Source of the DNA: JAHZFN01 sp965149945
GTDB lineage: Bacteria > Bacillota > Dehalobacteriia > UBA4068 > UBA4997
NCBI GenBank assembly: GCA_965149945.1
Contig: CBCTTQ010000020.1
Location: 1 to 45,490 of the forward strand
Length of the DNA stretch: 45,490 nt
Reading direction: 5' to 3'
A program made the position numbers and the translations under genes. Of this stretch, positions 20,154 to 29,130 are shown piece by piece. Position 1 is the first letter of the stretch. Each line of letters begins with the position of its first letter. The notes under the pieces are model-generated. The model searched no databases. It had not been told where the DNA came from and was given only the letters and a program-made list of their open reading frames with translations.

Positions 20154-22793
20154 TTATTTTTTCTGGTTGATAGCTGCCTGCGCCGCCGCCAAACGCGCTA
20201 CCGGTACACGGAACGGAGAGCAGCTGACATATTTCAAACCAACCTGCTGGCAGAAAGCAATGGTGGAAGGATCGCCGCCATGTTCGCCGCAAATACCCAA
20301 TTTGATATCGGGGCGTGTTTTGCGTCCTTTTTCCGCCGCCATCTGTACCAGCTGGCCAACCCCTTCCACATCCAGTCTGGCAAAGGGATCGCTTTCGTAG
20401 ATTTTAGCTTCATAATAACGATCCAAGAATTTACCGGCGTCGTCACGAGAGAACCCAAAGGTCATTTGAGTCAGGTCATTGGTACCAAAAGAGAAATATT
20501 CCGCTTCTTCGGCAACCTGGTCGGCAGTAAGCGCCGCGCGAGGAATTTCAATCATGGTACCGATTTGATAAGTAATATCGGAATTGGTTTCCGCGATCAC
20601 TTCATCAGCCACTCTCTTGATGACATCTTTCACGTATTTGAATTCTTTCAGACTGCCAATCAACGGAACCATGATTTCCGGCACGATATTGTAGCCTTTT
20701 TCTTTCTTCACTTGGCAAGCCGCTTCCATGATGGCTCTGGTTTGCATTTCCGCAATTTCCGGGAAAGCAACGGACAGACGGCAGCCGCGGAAGCCCATCA
20801 TCGGGTTGAATTCATGAAGTTCGGCAATCTTGTTACGGATGATCTGTTCGTCAATGCCCATATCCCGCGCCAATTCTTTGATGGTGGCGTCGTCATCATG
20901 GGCGGGCAGGAATTCATGCAGCGGGGGATCCAGCAAACGCACATTCACGGGACGATCCTGCATCACTTCGTAAATACCGACAAAATCCTGTTTCTGGAAC
21001 GGCAAAATAGCATCCAGAGCCTGACGGCGAGCATCCACATCATCCGCCAAAATCATTTCACGGAATTTCATAATGCGGTCTTCTTCAAAGAACATATGCT
21101 CGGTACGAGTCAAACCAATGCCTTCCGCGCCGAAATCAACAGCAGTCTGCGCGTCGCGCGGATTGTCGGCGTTGGTACGTACCTGCATGGTACGACGAGC
21201 GTCCGCCCAACCCATGAAACGAGCAAAGTCACCGCTGATGGACGGAGCGATGGTTTTTACATCGCCTAAGAACACTTCCCCGGTGGAGCCGTTCAGAGAA
21301 ATGTAGTCGCCTTCTACCAGGTGGTAAGATTTACCGTCATGGATAATATCCAATGTTTTCTTTTCTTCGTCAATTTTCGCGGCAGTGCAGCCGGCTACAC
21401 AACAGGTACCCATTCCTCTCGCCACAACCGCGGCATGGGAGGTTTTGCCGCCGCGACCGGTGAGAATACCTTGGGAAACAACCATACCTTCAATATCTTC
21501 CGGAGAAGTTTCCAGACGAACCAAAACCACTCTGCCGGAGGCGGCTTGTTCTTTGGCGTCTTCCGCAGTGAACACGATTCTGCCGGCGGCCGCGCCGGGA
21601 GAAGCGTCGATGCCCTGACCGATCAATTCGGCTTCTTTCAGCGCCTCTGGTTCAAATACAGGATGCAGCAGCGCTTCCAATTGTTTGGGATCCACGCGCA
21701 AAACGGCTTCTTCTTCGGTGATCATGCCTTCATCTACCATATCTACGGCAATACGCAAAGCGGCGCCCGCGGCGCGTTTACCGTTTCTGGTCTGCAGGAA
21801 ATACAGTTTTTTATCTTCGATGGTAAATTCCATATCCTGCATATCCCGATAGTGATTTTCCAAAGTCTGAGCAATTTCCATGAACTGCTTGTACACTTCC
21901 GGCATATCTTCTTCCAAAGTGGTGATCGGTTTGGGGGTACGAATACCGGCAACCACGTCTTCGCCTTGAGCGTTGATCAAATATTCACCATAAATCTGTT
22001 TTTCACCGGTGGCGGGGTTTCTGGTGAAAGCCACGCCGGTACCGGAGGTGTTGCCCATGTTGCCGAATACCATCATCTGAACGTTGACCGCGGTGCCCCA
22101 GGCGCCGGGAATATCGTTCATTCTGCGATAAACAATGGCTCTGGGGTTGTCCCAGGAACGGAATACCGCTTTTACGGCTTCTTTCAGCTGCTCCCGAGGA
22201 TCCTGCGGAAAGTCTACACCTTTGGCTTCCTTATAATAATCTTTAAAGCGTCCCACAACATATTTCCAGTCTTCCGCAGTCAAATCCACATCGGAATCCA
22301 GATGTTTGCTTTCTTTAATTTCATCCAGAACCCGTTCAAAAGAGCTTTTAGGCAATTCCATTACCACATCGGAAAACATTTGGATGAAACGACGATAGGA
22401 ATCATAGGCAAAACGAGGATTTTCGGTGCGTTTCGCCAGACCTTCCACAGCTTCGTCGTTGAGCCCCAGATTCAAGATGGTGTCCATCATACCGGGCATG
22501 GACGCGCGGGCGCCGGAACGAACGGAAACCAACAGGGGGTTTTCATTGTCACCGAATTTTTTCCCGGACTGTTCTTCCAGCTTATGCAGCGCGTCCGCGA
22601 TCTGATCCATAATTTCATCGGAGATTTGGCCGCCTTGGCGATAATAATCGTTGCAGGCTTCCGTCGTCACCGTAAAACCATAAGGAACGGGCATCCCCAG
22701 ATTGGTCATTTCCGCCAAGTTGGCGCCTTTGCCGCCCAAGAGATCACGCATTCCCGCGTTGCCTTCTTGAAACATATAAACGAATTTGGTCAT
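20154..22793 (-). CDS. ppdK: Pyruvate, phosphate dikinase
   Basis: PPDK interconverts pyruvate + ATP + Pi and phosphoenolpyruvate + AMP + PPi, in anaerobes often as a PPi-linked glycolytic step. 879 residues, normal for the family, from ATG 22793 with GGGAGGAAAC upstream; the frame runs 26 codons further without support. Domains in order: N-terminal ATP-grasp (FVYMFQEGNAGMRDLLGGKG...), central swivelling phosphohistidine domain (GGKTSHAAVVARGMG, catalytic His in TSHA), and C-terminal PEP/pyruvate barrel (GTNDLTQMTFGFSRDD, GICGEHGGDPS with the catalytic Cys). Transcribed alone from an extended -10 promoter and ended by the hairpin at 20063-20093. Confidence 0.97.
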   Translation of the reverse strand: MTKFVYMFQEGNAGMRDLLGGKGANLAEMTNLGMPVPYGFTVTTEACNDYYRQGGQISDEIMDQIADALHKLEEQSGKKFGDNENPLLVSVRSGARASMPGMMDTILNLGLNDEAVEGLAKRTENPRFAYDSYRRFIQMFSDVVMELPKSSFERVLDEIKESKHLDSDVDLTAEDWKYVVGRFKDYYKEAKGVDFPQDPREQLKEAVKAVFRSWDNPRAIVYRRMNDIPGAWGTAVNVQMMVFGNMGNTSGTGVAFTRNPATGEKQIYGEYLINAQGEDVVAGIRTPKPITTLEEDMPEVYKQFMEIAQTLENHYRDMQDMEFTIEDKKLYFLQTRNGKRAAGAALRIAVDMVDEGMITEEEAVLRVDPKQLEALLHPVFEPEALKEAELIGQGIDASPGAAAGRIVFTAEDAKEQAASGRVVLVRLETSPEDIEGMVVSQGILTGRGGKTSHAAVVARGMGTCCVAGCTAAKIDEEKKTLDIIHDGKSYHLVEGDYISLNGSTGEVFLGDVKTIAPSISGDFARFMGWADARRTMQVRTNADNPRDAQTAVDFGAEGIGLTRTEHMFFEEDRIMKFREMILADDVDARRQALDAILPFQKQDFVGIYEVMQDRPVNVRLLDPPLHEFLPAHDDDATIKELARDMGIDEQIIRNKIAELHEFNPMMGFRGCRLSVAFPEIAEMQTRAIMEAACQVKKEKGYNIVPEIMVPLIGSLKEFKYVKDVIKRVADEVIAETNSDITYQIGTMIEIPRAALTADQVAEEAEYFSFGTNDLTQMTFGFSRDDAGKFLDRYYEAKIYESDPFARLDVEGVGQLVQMAAEKGRKTRPDIKLGICGEHGGDPSTIAFCQQVGLKYVSCSPFRVPVARLAAAQAAINQKK

Positions 22794-22944
22794 AGTTTCC
22801 TCCCAGAATCTTAAAATTTTATATTTTTCCGCCGCAGAAAGTTTTCTAAAAAGAATCCCCTTCTTCAGCAAAAATACCTAAATATAAAAACGCAAAAATG
22901 AAAGAAAAGCGGTTTTTCCCGCCGTCTGTTTTTTCAGCACTCCC

Positions 22945-22953
22945 ATTATAACA
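22945..22953 (-). promoter_or_regulatory. Extended -10 promoter element for ppdK
   Basis: Minus strand TG-T-TATAAT, a consensus -10 with the TGn extension; no good -35 is present at 16-18 nt. The leader would be about 145 nt. The remaining AT-rich DNA up to 23175 holds no gene that I can support. Confidence 0.55.
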
Positions 22954-23175
22954 CAAATGACAAAAGAAAACAGTGTCTTTTCTCAAAAAGTCAAAAAAAA
23001 TTTCTGTATTCTTTTATTTTTCCCTACCGAAGCCTTCTTATCTTAAATTCATGTAAAATCTCAGACAGGAAACGCTCCGCGACAGAAAGCAAAATTCTTC
23101 AAAAAAACATTTTCTCTTTACCGAAAATTTTGCTTATTTCTCTTGGAAAATTCCGTTTTTCAGCAATTCCGCAAA

Positions 23176-23532
23176 TCAAAAAGAAGAATTATCCTCTTTT
23201 TGAAGCTTGGTGTTTTTCGTCTGATAATCTGTTCCCCAATTCTCCATCGCGTCTAAAATCGGCTTAAGACTGCGACCCAATTCTGTCAAACTGTATTCCA
23301 CCCGAGGCGGCACTTCAGCGTAAACTTTTCGATGAACGATGCCCTTTTCCTCCAGATCCCGCAACTGCGCTGTCAGCACTTTTTGCGACACACTGCCGAT
23401 AGATTTTTTCAATTCTCCGAATCGTTTGGTACCGGGCATCAAATCCCGCAAAACTAACACTTTCCATTTATCTCCGATCAACATCAGAGTCGTTTCCACC
23501 GGACAAGCCGGCAATTCTTTGAGGGCTGACAT
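23176..23532 (-). CDS. HxlR-family winged-helix regulator
   Basis: 118 residues from the ATG at 23532, chosen because GGAG lies 8 nt upstream. A TTG at 23640 would give 154 residues, longer than usual for the family. The pattern is typical of HxlR: a single Cys near the N-terminus (PACPVETTLMLIGDKW), then helix-turn-helix (FGELKKSIGSVSQKVLTAQL), then a wing (PPRVEYSLTELGRSL). The N-terminal Cys is the redox or electrophile sensor in relatives such as YodB and HypR. No target gene is adjacent, so its regulon is probably elsewhere or is itself. Confidence 0.85.
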   Translation of the reverse strand: MSALKELPACPVETTLMLIGDKWKVLVLRDLMPGTKRFGELKKSIGSVSQKVLTAQLRDLEEKGIVHRKVYAEVPPRVEYSLTELGRSLKPILDAMENWGTDYQTKNTKLQKEDNSSF

Positions 23533-23768
23533 TCGCATCACTCCGTTTCTGTCTTTGTGTTTTTCAACCGTCGCGTAATCAAAGCGCCGCTCTTCCGAAA
23601 TCAACGAGGCCGCCCCGACACGGTAATCGTTCATGGACAAAAATATTCGCGGCGAAAGGATTTTGGCCGCGCGAGAAGATTTTCCGATAACCCTTTAATG
23701 GTATCCTTTTGGCAACTACAGCAGAACAAAGCGCTTACTTTATAGATTTACCGTACGGATATGATATT

Positions 23769-23797
23769 ATCATAGCATTAAAGAAAAACTCTGTCAA
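23769..23797 (-). promoter_or_regulatory. Promoter upstream of the HxlR regulator
   Basis: Minus strand TTGACA (23792-23797), 17 nt, TATGAT (23769-23774). The leader to the chosen start is about 230 nt. Just downstream of -10 lies the palindrome CCGTACGG (23751-23758), a possible operator. Confidence 0.7.
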
Positions 23798-24464
23798 CAG
23801 CAATCGGTTCTTTCACCCACCCCTATTTCGTTTGACGGCGAAGAAGGAACATCAGGAACCAAACAGAACGACGACGGGGGCGCTTGTCGATTGCTGACGG
23901 GAAATCCTGCTTGCCAAACGATCATGATATCCACGGAGGACCCAGAACAACAAACATTGTCGCGCGCCTTGATAAATAGGCGTCCGACCTAAGCCGTCAA
24001 CAAAAATTTTCTGCACACGGCGAATATCTCTTCCCCAAAAAGACCCGCGGCGTCATCAGCGCTAAGGCGCTGTCCGGTATCACGAAATATCCTTTCCGAC
24101 AGCGAACGCTCTATAACCGCGGGCGTTTTACATCCGCGCCAACCCGACGAATACTTATATCCCGCGAAAATCACTGAACGCGGCCTCTGCCCGACCGATG
24201 ATACCAATCAAATCCCGTCTTATTTGACATCCCGCCGGATTCGGCGCGCTGAGCAAAAAAACTTTCGCGAGAGAAGTTTTCCGAAAAAAAACATGGAGCA
24301 AAAATTTCAGACATCCCGTTGTGTTTTGCCGCCAAATTTTATCTGAAAGTTTTTCGATTTATCTTCAAAATTTTATACCGCCAAATGTTCCCGATGGCAA
24401 ATTCGAGTTGCCGCCAAATCATACCGACCGAAACAGGAAACCAAAAGACCTTCAGGATGCAAAG
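23798..24464. other. Gene-free stretch between the HxlR promoter and the kinase terminator
   Basis: About 660 nt without a supportable gene. A 72-codon minus-strand frame (23989-24207) has no ribosome binding site; this may be decayed coding DNA. Plus-strand frames near 24319-24612 run into the terminator and the kinase gene and are shadows. Confidence 0.45.
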
Positions 24465-24504
24465 CATACAAAAAGGACGGAGTATGCTCCGTCCTTTTTG
24501 TATG
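24465..24504 (-). terminator. Very strong terminator downstream of the cytidylate-kinase-like gene
   Basis: Arms 24465-24482 and 24487-24504 are perfectly complementary over 18 bp (core AAAAAGGACGGAG/CTCCGTCCTTTTT) with a 4-nt TATG loop. It lies 14 nt past the kinase stop; the T-run lies within the stem arm. Confidence 0.88.
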
Positions 24505-24517
24505 GATAAACTGATTT

Positions 24518-25168
24518 TTATTTTTCCTGTTCTTCTTTGTCAGAGACTCTCTTACGATGGATTTCCACAACTTGGCGAATCAATTCCACAGCGCCTTCCA
24601 CACCGACTTTAGAGCAATTGATACAGATATCATAAGTCTCCGCTTTGCCCCATTCGTCGTCAAAATGCAGATCAGCATAAGTCGCCCGTTCTTTATCCAC
24701 TTTTTTGATTTTTTGCGCCGCCGCTTTGGGATTCAAGCCGTCTCGCTCCACAATGCGTTTAGTTCGATCGTCAATGTCCGCCGTGATAAACACACGAATG
24801 ACATTTTCCTGATCTTTCAAGATGGACCCGGCGTACCGTCCGACAATAACACAAGACTCACCGCTGACAATGTTTTTCACCGCTTCACAAAGAGCTTTGT
24901 TCGTCATATCCGCCGTCAAAAGTCCGTTATCCGTGGAAATCATCAACGCCTGAGGATTAATGGCTAACGCGTACCAAAATTTATTGGAAGGCACATCAAT
25001 CAAAGAGTTACGAATAAACTCCGCGTTAAGCCCGCTTTCTTCCGCGGCCAGACTGACCACTTCTTTGTTATAATACGGCACGCCCAAAGCCTCCGCCAAA
25101 CGCTGACCGATGGCTCTGCCGCCGCTGCCGTACTGCCGGCTAATGGTTACAATATAGTTATCCTTCAT
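24518..25168 (-). CDS. Cytidylate-kinase-like P-loop protein (AAK6/Cytidylate_kin2 type)
   Basis: 216 residues from ATG 25168 (AGAGGTG upstream); a longer frame to 25324 has low-complexity Ala/Lys/Arg sequence at its start and no family similarity. The N-terminus (YIVTISRQYGSGGRAIGQRL) is typical of the cytidylate-kinase-like family, where SRQ-x-GSGG replaces the canonical P-loop. A DxDDRTKRIVERDGL lid-like segment and the Asp-Tyr-like YDICINCSKVGVEGAVELI near the C-terminus also fit. True CMP kinase activity is not established for this subfamily. Confidence 0.85.
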   Translation of the reverse strand: MKDNYIVTISRQYGSGGRAIGQRLAEALGVPYYNKEVVSLAAEESGLNAEFIRNSLIDVPSNKFWYALAINPQALMISTDNGLLTADMTNKALCEAVKNIVSGESCVIVGRYAGSILKDQENVIRVFITADIDDRTKRIVERDGLNPKAAAQKIKKVDKERATYADLHFDDEWGKAETYDICINCSKVGVEGAVELIRQVVEIHRKRVSDKEEQEK

Positions 25169-25219
25169 CACAAACACCTCTTTCTGCGGCCGGCGTTGCC
25201 GGCATTTTTCCGCGCGTTT

Positions 25220-25238
25220 CCCCGCCGCCGCGGCGGGG
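25220..25238 (-). other. GC-rich hairpin in the kinase leader
   Basis: CCCCGCCG (25220-25227), CCG loop, CGGCGGGG (25231-25238). A second small stem (CCGGC/GCCGG, about 25190-25202) lies closer to the ribosome binding site. No known regulatory RNA is recognised. Confidence 0.4.
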
Positions 25239-25372
25239 GATTTTGATCGCGCCTGACAAGTAAAGACCTCTGTAATCATACCTTGTTGTATGGATTTTGT
25301 ATTTAATAAATTCGCCGTCCGCAACCAAAAACCTGCTTTTATTTGAATTTTCTGTCAGTTCCCCGCATACCC

Positions 25373-25413
25373 ATCTGCCGTCTCCGCTCTCAGAACAGAC
25401 GAAGACGGCAGAT
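25373..25413. other. Hairpin between the kinase gene and the Gly/Ser-rich gene
   Basis: ATCTGCCGTCT (25373-25383) pairs perfectly with AGACGGCAGAT (25403-25413) over a 19-nt loop, 41 nt past the stop of the gene at 25455. No poly-T follows on the minus strand, so termination is uncertain. Confidence 0.45.
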
Positions 25414-25454
25414 AGTGGCTGTTTTGCTTGGCTCTACAATTTTCACTATTCTTT

Positions 25455-26216
25455 TTAACTGCGCAGCGGCGTCCAGTGCCATTGCTGCAACAAATTAGTC
25501 AAAGGATCTCCCCCCATATTGCCTCGCAGAGGCGTCAGTGCCGACCCGGACAAAGACGGACCGCCTCCCGAAAGCCCGCGAAGCAATTCCGCGGGCGCCG
25601 TGCCGTTTACTGGCGCCGCCGTAGATTCCGCGGCTGTCGCCGCCGTCTGGCCGGAGCCGCCCCGTATCATTCGAACTGCCTGTAAAATCTGTTCCCGATC
25701 CATACCGCTCATCGAAGAAAGCGTGTTTAACAAAACAGGGTTTTGTTCCAAAGACTCCAGCATCGACATCATGGCAGGATTTTTTCGCACTTCCTCCGGA
25801 GAGGCGGGCGCAGAGACACCCAAATTGCCCAACCCATTCAATCCGCCGAACAAATTGCCCAGTCCCGGCAGTCCTCCGTCATTGGGGCGAAATCCACCCA
25901 GCACACCATTGATTCCACCGCCGATTTGATGTCCGCCGGCGGGGGCTTTGCCCACGGGGTCGGATACGGTTCCTTCTTTTTTATCCTTTGCCGAAGAAAC
26001 AACCTCTTCCGAAGTGGTTTCTGATTGAACGTCCGTCTCCGCCGCGGTTGTATTTTCCGTCGCGTTTTCTTCCACGGAGACACTCCTTTCCCTCAACTCC
26101 ACGGTCGAGTCTACGGAGTCCGTATGTTCCTGTTTCAACATCAGACGAGCCAAAGCCTCCAGCTGTTCCGCAATAGCCAAAAGCTGTTGGGCGGGATGTT
26201 CATGACTTTGTTCCAT
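25455..26216 (-). CDS. Unrecognised Gly/Ser/Thr-rich protein with an NP-rich helical segment
   Basis: 253 residues; ATG 26216 is preceded by GGAGGGTATGCC. Residues 1-35 are helical (QQLLAIAEQLEALARLMLKQ). Residues 36-90 are acidic and Ser/Thr-rich, and 90-140 are Gly-rich (GLPGLGNLFGGLNGLGNLG). Residues about 145-185 hold a helical segment with NPAMMSMLESLEQNPVLLNT, reminiscent of STI1-type motifs. The rest is Gly/Ser-rich. No signal peptide or membrane segment is seen. The conjugative element begins roughly 50-100 nt upstream of its start, so its native promoter may have been cut off. Function unknown. Confidence 0.6.
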   Translation of the reverse strand: MEQSHEHPAQQLLAIAEQLEALARLMLKQEHTDSVDSTVELRERSVSVEENATENTTAAETDVQSETTSEEVVSSAKDKKEGTVSDPVGKAPAGGHQIGGGINGVLGGFRPNDGGLPGLGNLFGGLNGLGNLGVSAPASPEEVRKNPAMMSMLESLEQNPVLLNTLSSMSGMDREQILQAVRMIRGGSGQTAATAAESTAAPVNGTAPAELLRGLSGGGPSLSGSALTPLRGNMGGDPLTNLLQQWHWTPLRS

Positions 26217-26296
26217 GGCATACCCTCCTTCACACTGTTTCTTACCCTATCTTATGCGGGAAAAGAAATTTAGTGACAGAAGAAAAACAGCAAGAA

Positions 26297-26312
26297 TTTT
26301 TGATAATAAAAA
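26297..26312. other. Probable attachment junction with a Tn916-type target
   Basis: TTTTTGATAATAAAAA has the T-tract, 6-nt coupling sequence and A-tract preferred by Tn916 integrase. It is flanked by an 11-bp inverted repeat, AGAAATTTAGT (26264-26274) and ACTAAATTTCT (26316-26326), which could be integrase arm sites. If both arms belong to the element, the junction is left of 26264. Confidence 0.5.
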
Positions 26313-26477
26313 CTTACTAAATTTCTGATTATCTTTTCATAAGCTGGTAAATGTCGGTATAGCTTGTATTTTAGGGCTTTATCGGCATTTTCCGTTTGGA
26401 AGATACATTGCAAAAGCTGGCATTTACCAGCATGAAAATGCAACCAAAAGTAGTAAATGAGTAGTACAATCACCGAT

Positions 26478-27674
26478 TTAAGAAGCAAGAGCCAGCCTTT
26501 CAAGTTCTGCTTTTGCTGAATTGAAAGTACCGTGTGCGTAGTACCCTAAGGTCATGGTGATGTTTGCGTGTCCCATGATGTATTGCAGGGTGTTCGGGTT
26601 CATTCCTTTGTTTGCCATGTTCGTGCAGTAGGTATGTCTGAATGAGTGTGGTGTGATGTTTGGTAGCTGGTCTTTATGTGTCTTGTTGTATTTCTTCACA
26701 AGTCCACGCAACATACTTTCGTAGTTTCCAGCCACTTTAGGGAAGCCCTTTTGGTTTAGGAACAGGAAATTGCTGTAACCGCCTATGATGATAGGCTCTG
26801 CCTTTCCTCTGTTCTGTAACACTCGCTTAAAGGCTTGATAGGCTCTTTCTGTCATTGGAAGCTGGCGTTCTCCTTTTTTGGTCTTAGGTGTTTCAATGTA
26901 GTAGCCGATTTCGCTGTCTTTCAATAGCTGGTGGTCTACATTGATGATACGGTTCGCCATATCAATATGGACTGTCAGACCGCAAAATTCAGAAATACGA
27001 AGCCCTGTTTCCAGAAGAATAACCACTTCATCATAATACTTGCTGTACGTCTTGTCCTGTTCCATAAAGGCAAGCATTTTTTCTTCCTGCTCTGGCGTGA
27101 GAATGACTTTAGGCTCTGAATTATCTTCCAGAACGTCACTCAATTTGAAGCTGAAAGGATTTTTTCTGATACAGTCGTCCTCAATCGCCATATAGAAAGA
27201 CGCTTTCAGTGAACGCTTGTAGTTGCTAATCGTCTTGTAGGAAAAGCCATTCTCATACATTCGCATAGCCCATTCCTTACCGTCCGATAGCTTCACCGTA
27301 TCAATGCTCCTTGCACCCAGAGGGTCGTTTTCCAGAATTTTCATAAGATACTGGCGACCTTTTTCTGTATTGCGTTTCACATTCTTTCTCTGGCTGTTCT
27401 TCTTTGCGTAGAGCTGGCAGACTGTCATTTTCCCGCCTATGGTATTGATACCGTCGGCAACGTCTTTCTTAATCTGCTTTTCTTTTTCTCTCAACGACAA
27501 ATCTTCACGTTTCCCAGCGGGTGTCTTGTCCGTTGGAACAAGTTTCCAAGCATATTTAAACTGTGGTTTCCCGTATATATCGGTATATTTGTAAACGTAT
27601 CTTCCGTCTTTTCTCTGGCTCTCTCCAAGTCGTAAATTGCGTCCCTTATTGTCTTTTCTCTTTACATTAGACAT
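26478..27674 (-). CDS. int: Tn916-family tyrosine integrase
   Basis: 398 residues, ATG 27674 with GGAG upstream. It catalyses excision and integration of the element through a circular intermediate. An N-terminal arm-binding domain (KGRNLRLGESQRKDGRYVYK), a core-binding domain around 80-175 and the catalytic domain all match Tn916 Int as I recall it. Catalytic residues are visible: Arg in GLRISE, His-x2-Arg in HSFRH, His in GHANI and the nucleophile Tyr in LGYYAH. It appears intact. It lies next to xis at the element end, as expected. Confidence 0.96.
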   Translation of the reverse strand: MSNVKRKDNKGRNLRLGESQRKDGRYVYKYTDIYGKPQFKYAWKLVPTDKTPAGKREDLSLREKEKQIKKDVADGINTIGGKMTVCQLYAKKNSQRKNVKRNTEKGRQYLMKILENDPLGARSIDTVKLSDGKEWAMRMYENGFSYKTISNYKRSLKASFYMAIEDDCIRKNPFSFKLSDVLEDNSEPKVILTPEQEEKMLAFMEQDKTYSKYYDEVVILLETGLRISEFCGLTVHIDMANRIINVDHQLLKDSEIGYYIETPKTKKGERQLPMTERAYQAFKRVLQNRGKAEPIIIGGYSNFLFLNQKGFPKVAGNYESMLRGLVKKYNKTHKDQLPNITPHSFRHTYCTNMANKGMNPNTLQYIMGHANITMTLGYYAHGTFNSAKAELERLALAS

Positions 27675-27753
27675 AGTGCGAAGCTCCTTTCCGTCAAGGA
27701 ATGAGCCGTTGATACGCTATACTTTATTATACCATATCTACGGCTCGCTGACA

Positions 27754-27960
27754 TTAGATTTCGTCCAATGTATCAATGATTTTTTCAAACTGTTTTCGCT
27801 TAATCTGCACACGGTTTCCATTGACAATCACCCAGCCAGCGTCGAGATTTTCCTCTGCAAGCTTACGCAATTTCTTTTCCCCGATACGGAAGTATTTTGA
27901 CGCTTCCTCAATCGTCAGCGTGTACTTTTCCCAGATAGGCACATCAGTATTGTTTGTCAT
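27754..27960 (-). CDS. xis: Tn916-family excisionase
   Basis: 68 residues; AAGGGGGTG precedes the ATG. The sequence (VPIWEKYTLTIEEASKYF, then NGNRVQIKRKQFEKIIDTL) is very close to Tn916 Xis. It binds the element ends and directs integrase toward excision. It lies 79 nt upstream of int, probably in the same transcript. Confidence 0.95.
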   Translation of the reverse strand: MTNNTDVPIWEKYTLTIEEASKYFRIGEKKLRKLAEENLDAGWVIVNGNRVQIKRKQFEKIIDTLDEI

Positions 27961-28348
27961 ATATAAGCACCCCCTTTACTGTGTGTCTTTTGGAAGCAGA
28001 CAGACGGCTCTGGAAAAGCTCCGCTGGTATTTCAACCAATCTCATTCCTATGAGCAAAACCACCTCTGGGACGTATCATTATCCTGTGAATACAGGTCAT
28101 GGCGGGACGACTTTTCCAAAGGTCGCTCTCGGATCACTGCGTGGGTCGCTCGCTCTCTTTTGGAAAGGTCATGGCGTACAGTCCCCGTGGCTCGCTGTAT
28201 CACAAACGTATCTGTCTGCTTTATTCAGTTGTCAAAGAACGGCAACGGCTTGTCAGCCTGTAAAAGCCAACAGCAGGACTATTGACTTTTATAGAATGAC
28301 AAGCGGTGTGGCTGGAAAGGGGAGAAAACCACGCCCGCCTGTATGTAT
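27961..28348. other. Non-coding segment between orf8 and xis
   Basis: About 390 nt. Plus-strand frames here (up to 169 codons, overlapping xis) have no family content and are rejected. Imperfect inverted copies of a CTTTTCCAAAGG-like motif are scattered through it. It corresponds in position to the spacer between orf8 and xis of Tn916. Confidence 0.5.
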
Positions 28349-28582
28349 TTAGATTACTACGATTTCAAAATTGAGTATCATATCCAGAAAAGCTGTCTGT
28401 ACTCTGTTTTTCAAATCTGCGTCCACTACCATACACACATTTCCGTGTTCATCATAGAGCTTTCGCAAACAGAGCTTTGAGATATACCCGTCGTAGAAGT
28501 TCATCACTGTGGCAATGGCTTCTGGGTCGCCCTCTGTCGCTGATACGATAACCTCAAAAGGTAAGCGTTCATGTTTCTTCAT
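28349..28582 (-). CDS. Tn916 ORF8-like small helix-turn-helix protein
   Basis: 77 residues, overlapping orf7 by 4 nt (ATGA). The pattern FEVIVSATEGDPEAIATVMN...YISKLCLRKLYDEHGN is that of the conjugative-transposon helix-turn-helix family. In Tn916 orf7 and orf8 are co-transcribed and drive expression of the excision and transfer genes; the same role is inferred here. Confidence 0.85.
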   Translation of the reverse strand: MKKHERLPFEVIVSATEGDPEAIATVMNFYDGYISKLCLRKLYDEHGNVCMVVDADLKNRVQTAFLDMILNFEIVVI

Positions 28583-28998
28583 TCGTGTTCCTCCATGTAT
28601 TTCCTCAATGTTTCAAGCGTCTTTGTTCTGTGATACTGGACGTTTGAACGAGGGATATTGATAAAACGGCTGATTTCTCCGTCTGCCATATCCATAAAGT
28701 AGGACAACAGAATAATATTTCGCTTCTTCTCGGTCAGAGCTTTAAGAGCTTCACTCAACTTGTCATTTTCAATCCATACTTCAATTCCCAGCACATTAAA
28801 CACGGTATAGTCGCTTTCGTATTTATCACACTCGCCAAAGCGTTCCTGCTGATAATCTGGCAAATCAGAAAATGAACACTCACGCTTTTCACGTCGCTTC
28901 ATATCACGGTAGCCTTTCATCACAGCTCGCTTGATGACTTTCTTTGAAAGGCAATCGAACTGTGCTTCAATGGCTTGTCTGAAAGAAGATGTTTCCAC
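28579..28998 (-). CDS. Tn916 ORF7-like sigma-70-family factor
   Basis: 139 residues from a GTG at 28998 with AAAGGAGGTGAAACA upstream. The N-terminus (QAIEAQFDCLSKKVIKRAVM) and the region-4-like C-terminus (LTEKKRNIILLSYFMDMADGEI...SNVQYHRTKTLETLRKYM) mark a sigma-70-related activator. In Tn916 this protein acts upstream of xis and int expression. Its leader contains a strong terminator-like hairpin at 29131-29172. Confidence 0.88.
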   Translation of the reverse strand: METSSFRQAIEAQFDCLSKKVIKRAVMKGYRDMKRREKRECSFSDLPDYQQERFGECDKYESDYTVFNVLGIEVWIENDKLSEALKALTEKKRNIILLSYFMDMADGEISRFINIPRSNVQYHRTKTLETLRKYMEEHE

Positions 28999-29130
28999 TG
29001 TTTCACCTCCTTTCTGTGCGAAGTAGAAATGAACGGAAGTTCATTTCCCCCTTTCCGCACCCCAACTACCCAAGGAGGTGTCCAGCTACCAAGATTTACA
29101 AAAAAGAATTTGCAAATCTCGGATATAACA

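Noticed and set aside
23989..24207. 72-codon minus-strand frame in the gap before the kinase gene
   Set aside because: No start signal. Possibly decayed coding DNA, but too little to name.
27776..28352. Plus-strand frames of 169 and 132 codons between xis and orf8
   Set aside because: They overlap xis or the intergenic control region on the wrong strand and show no family features.
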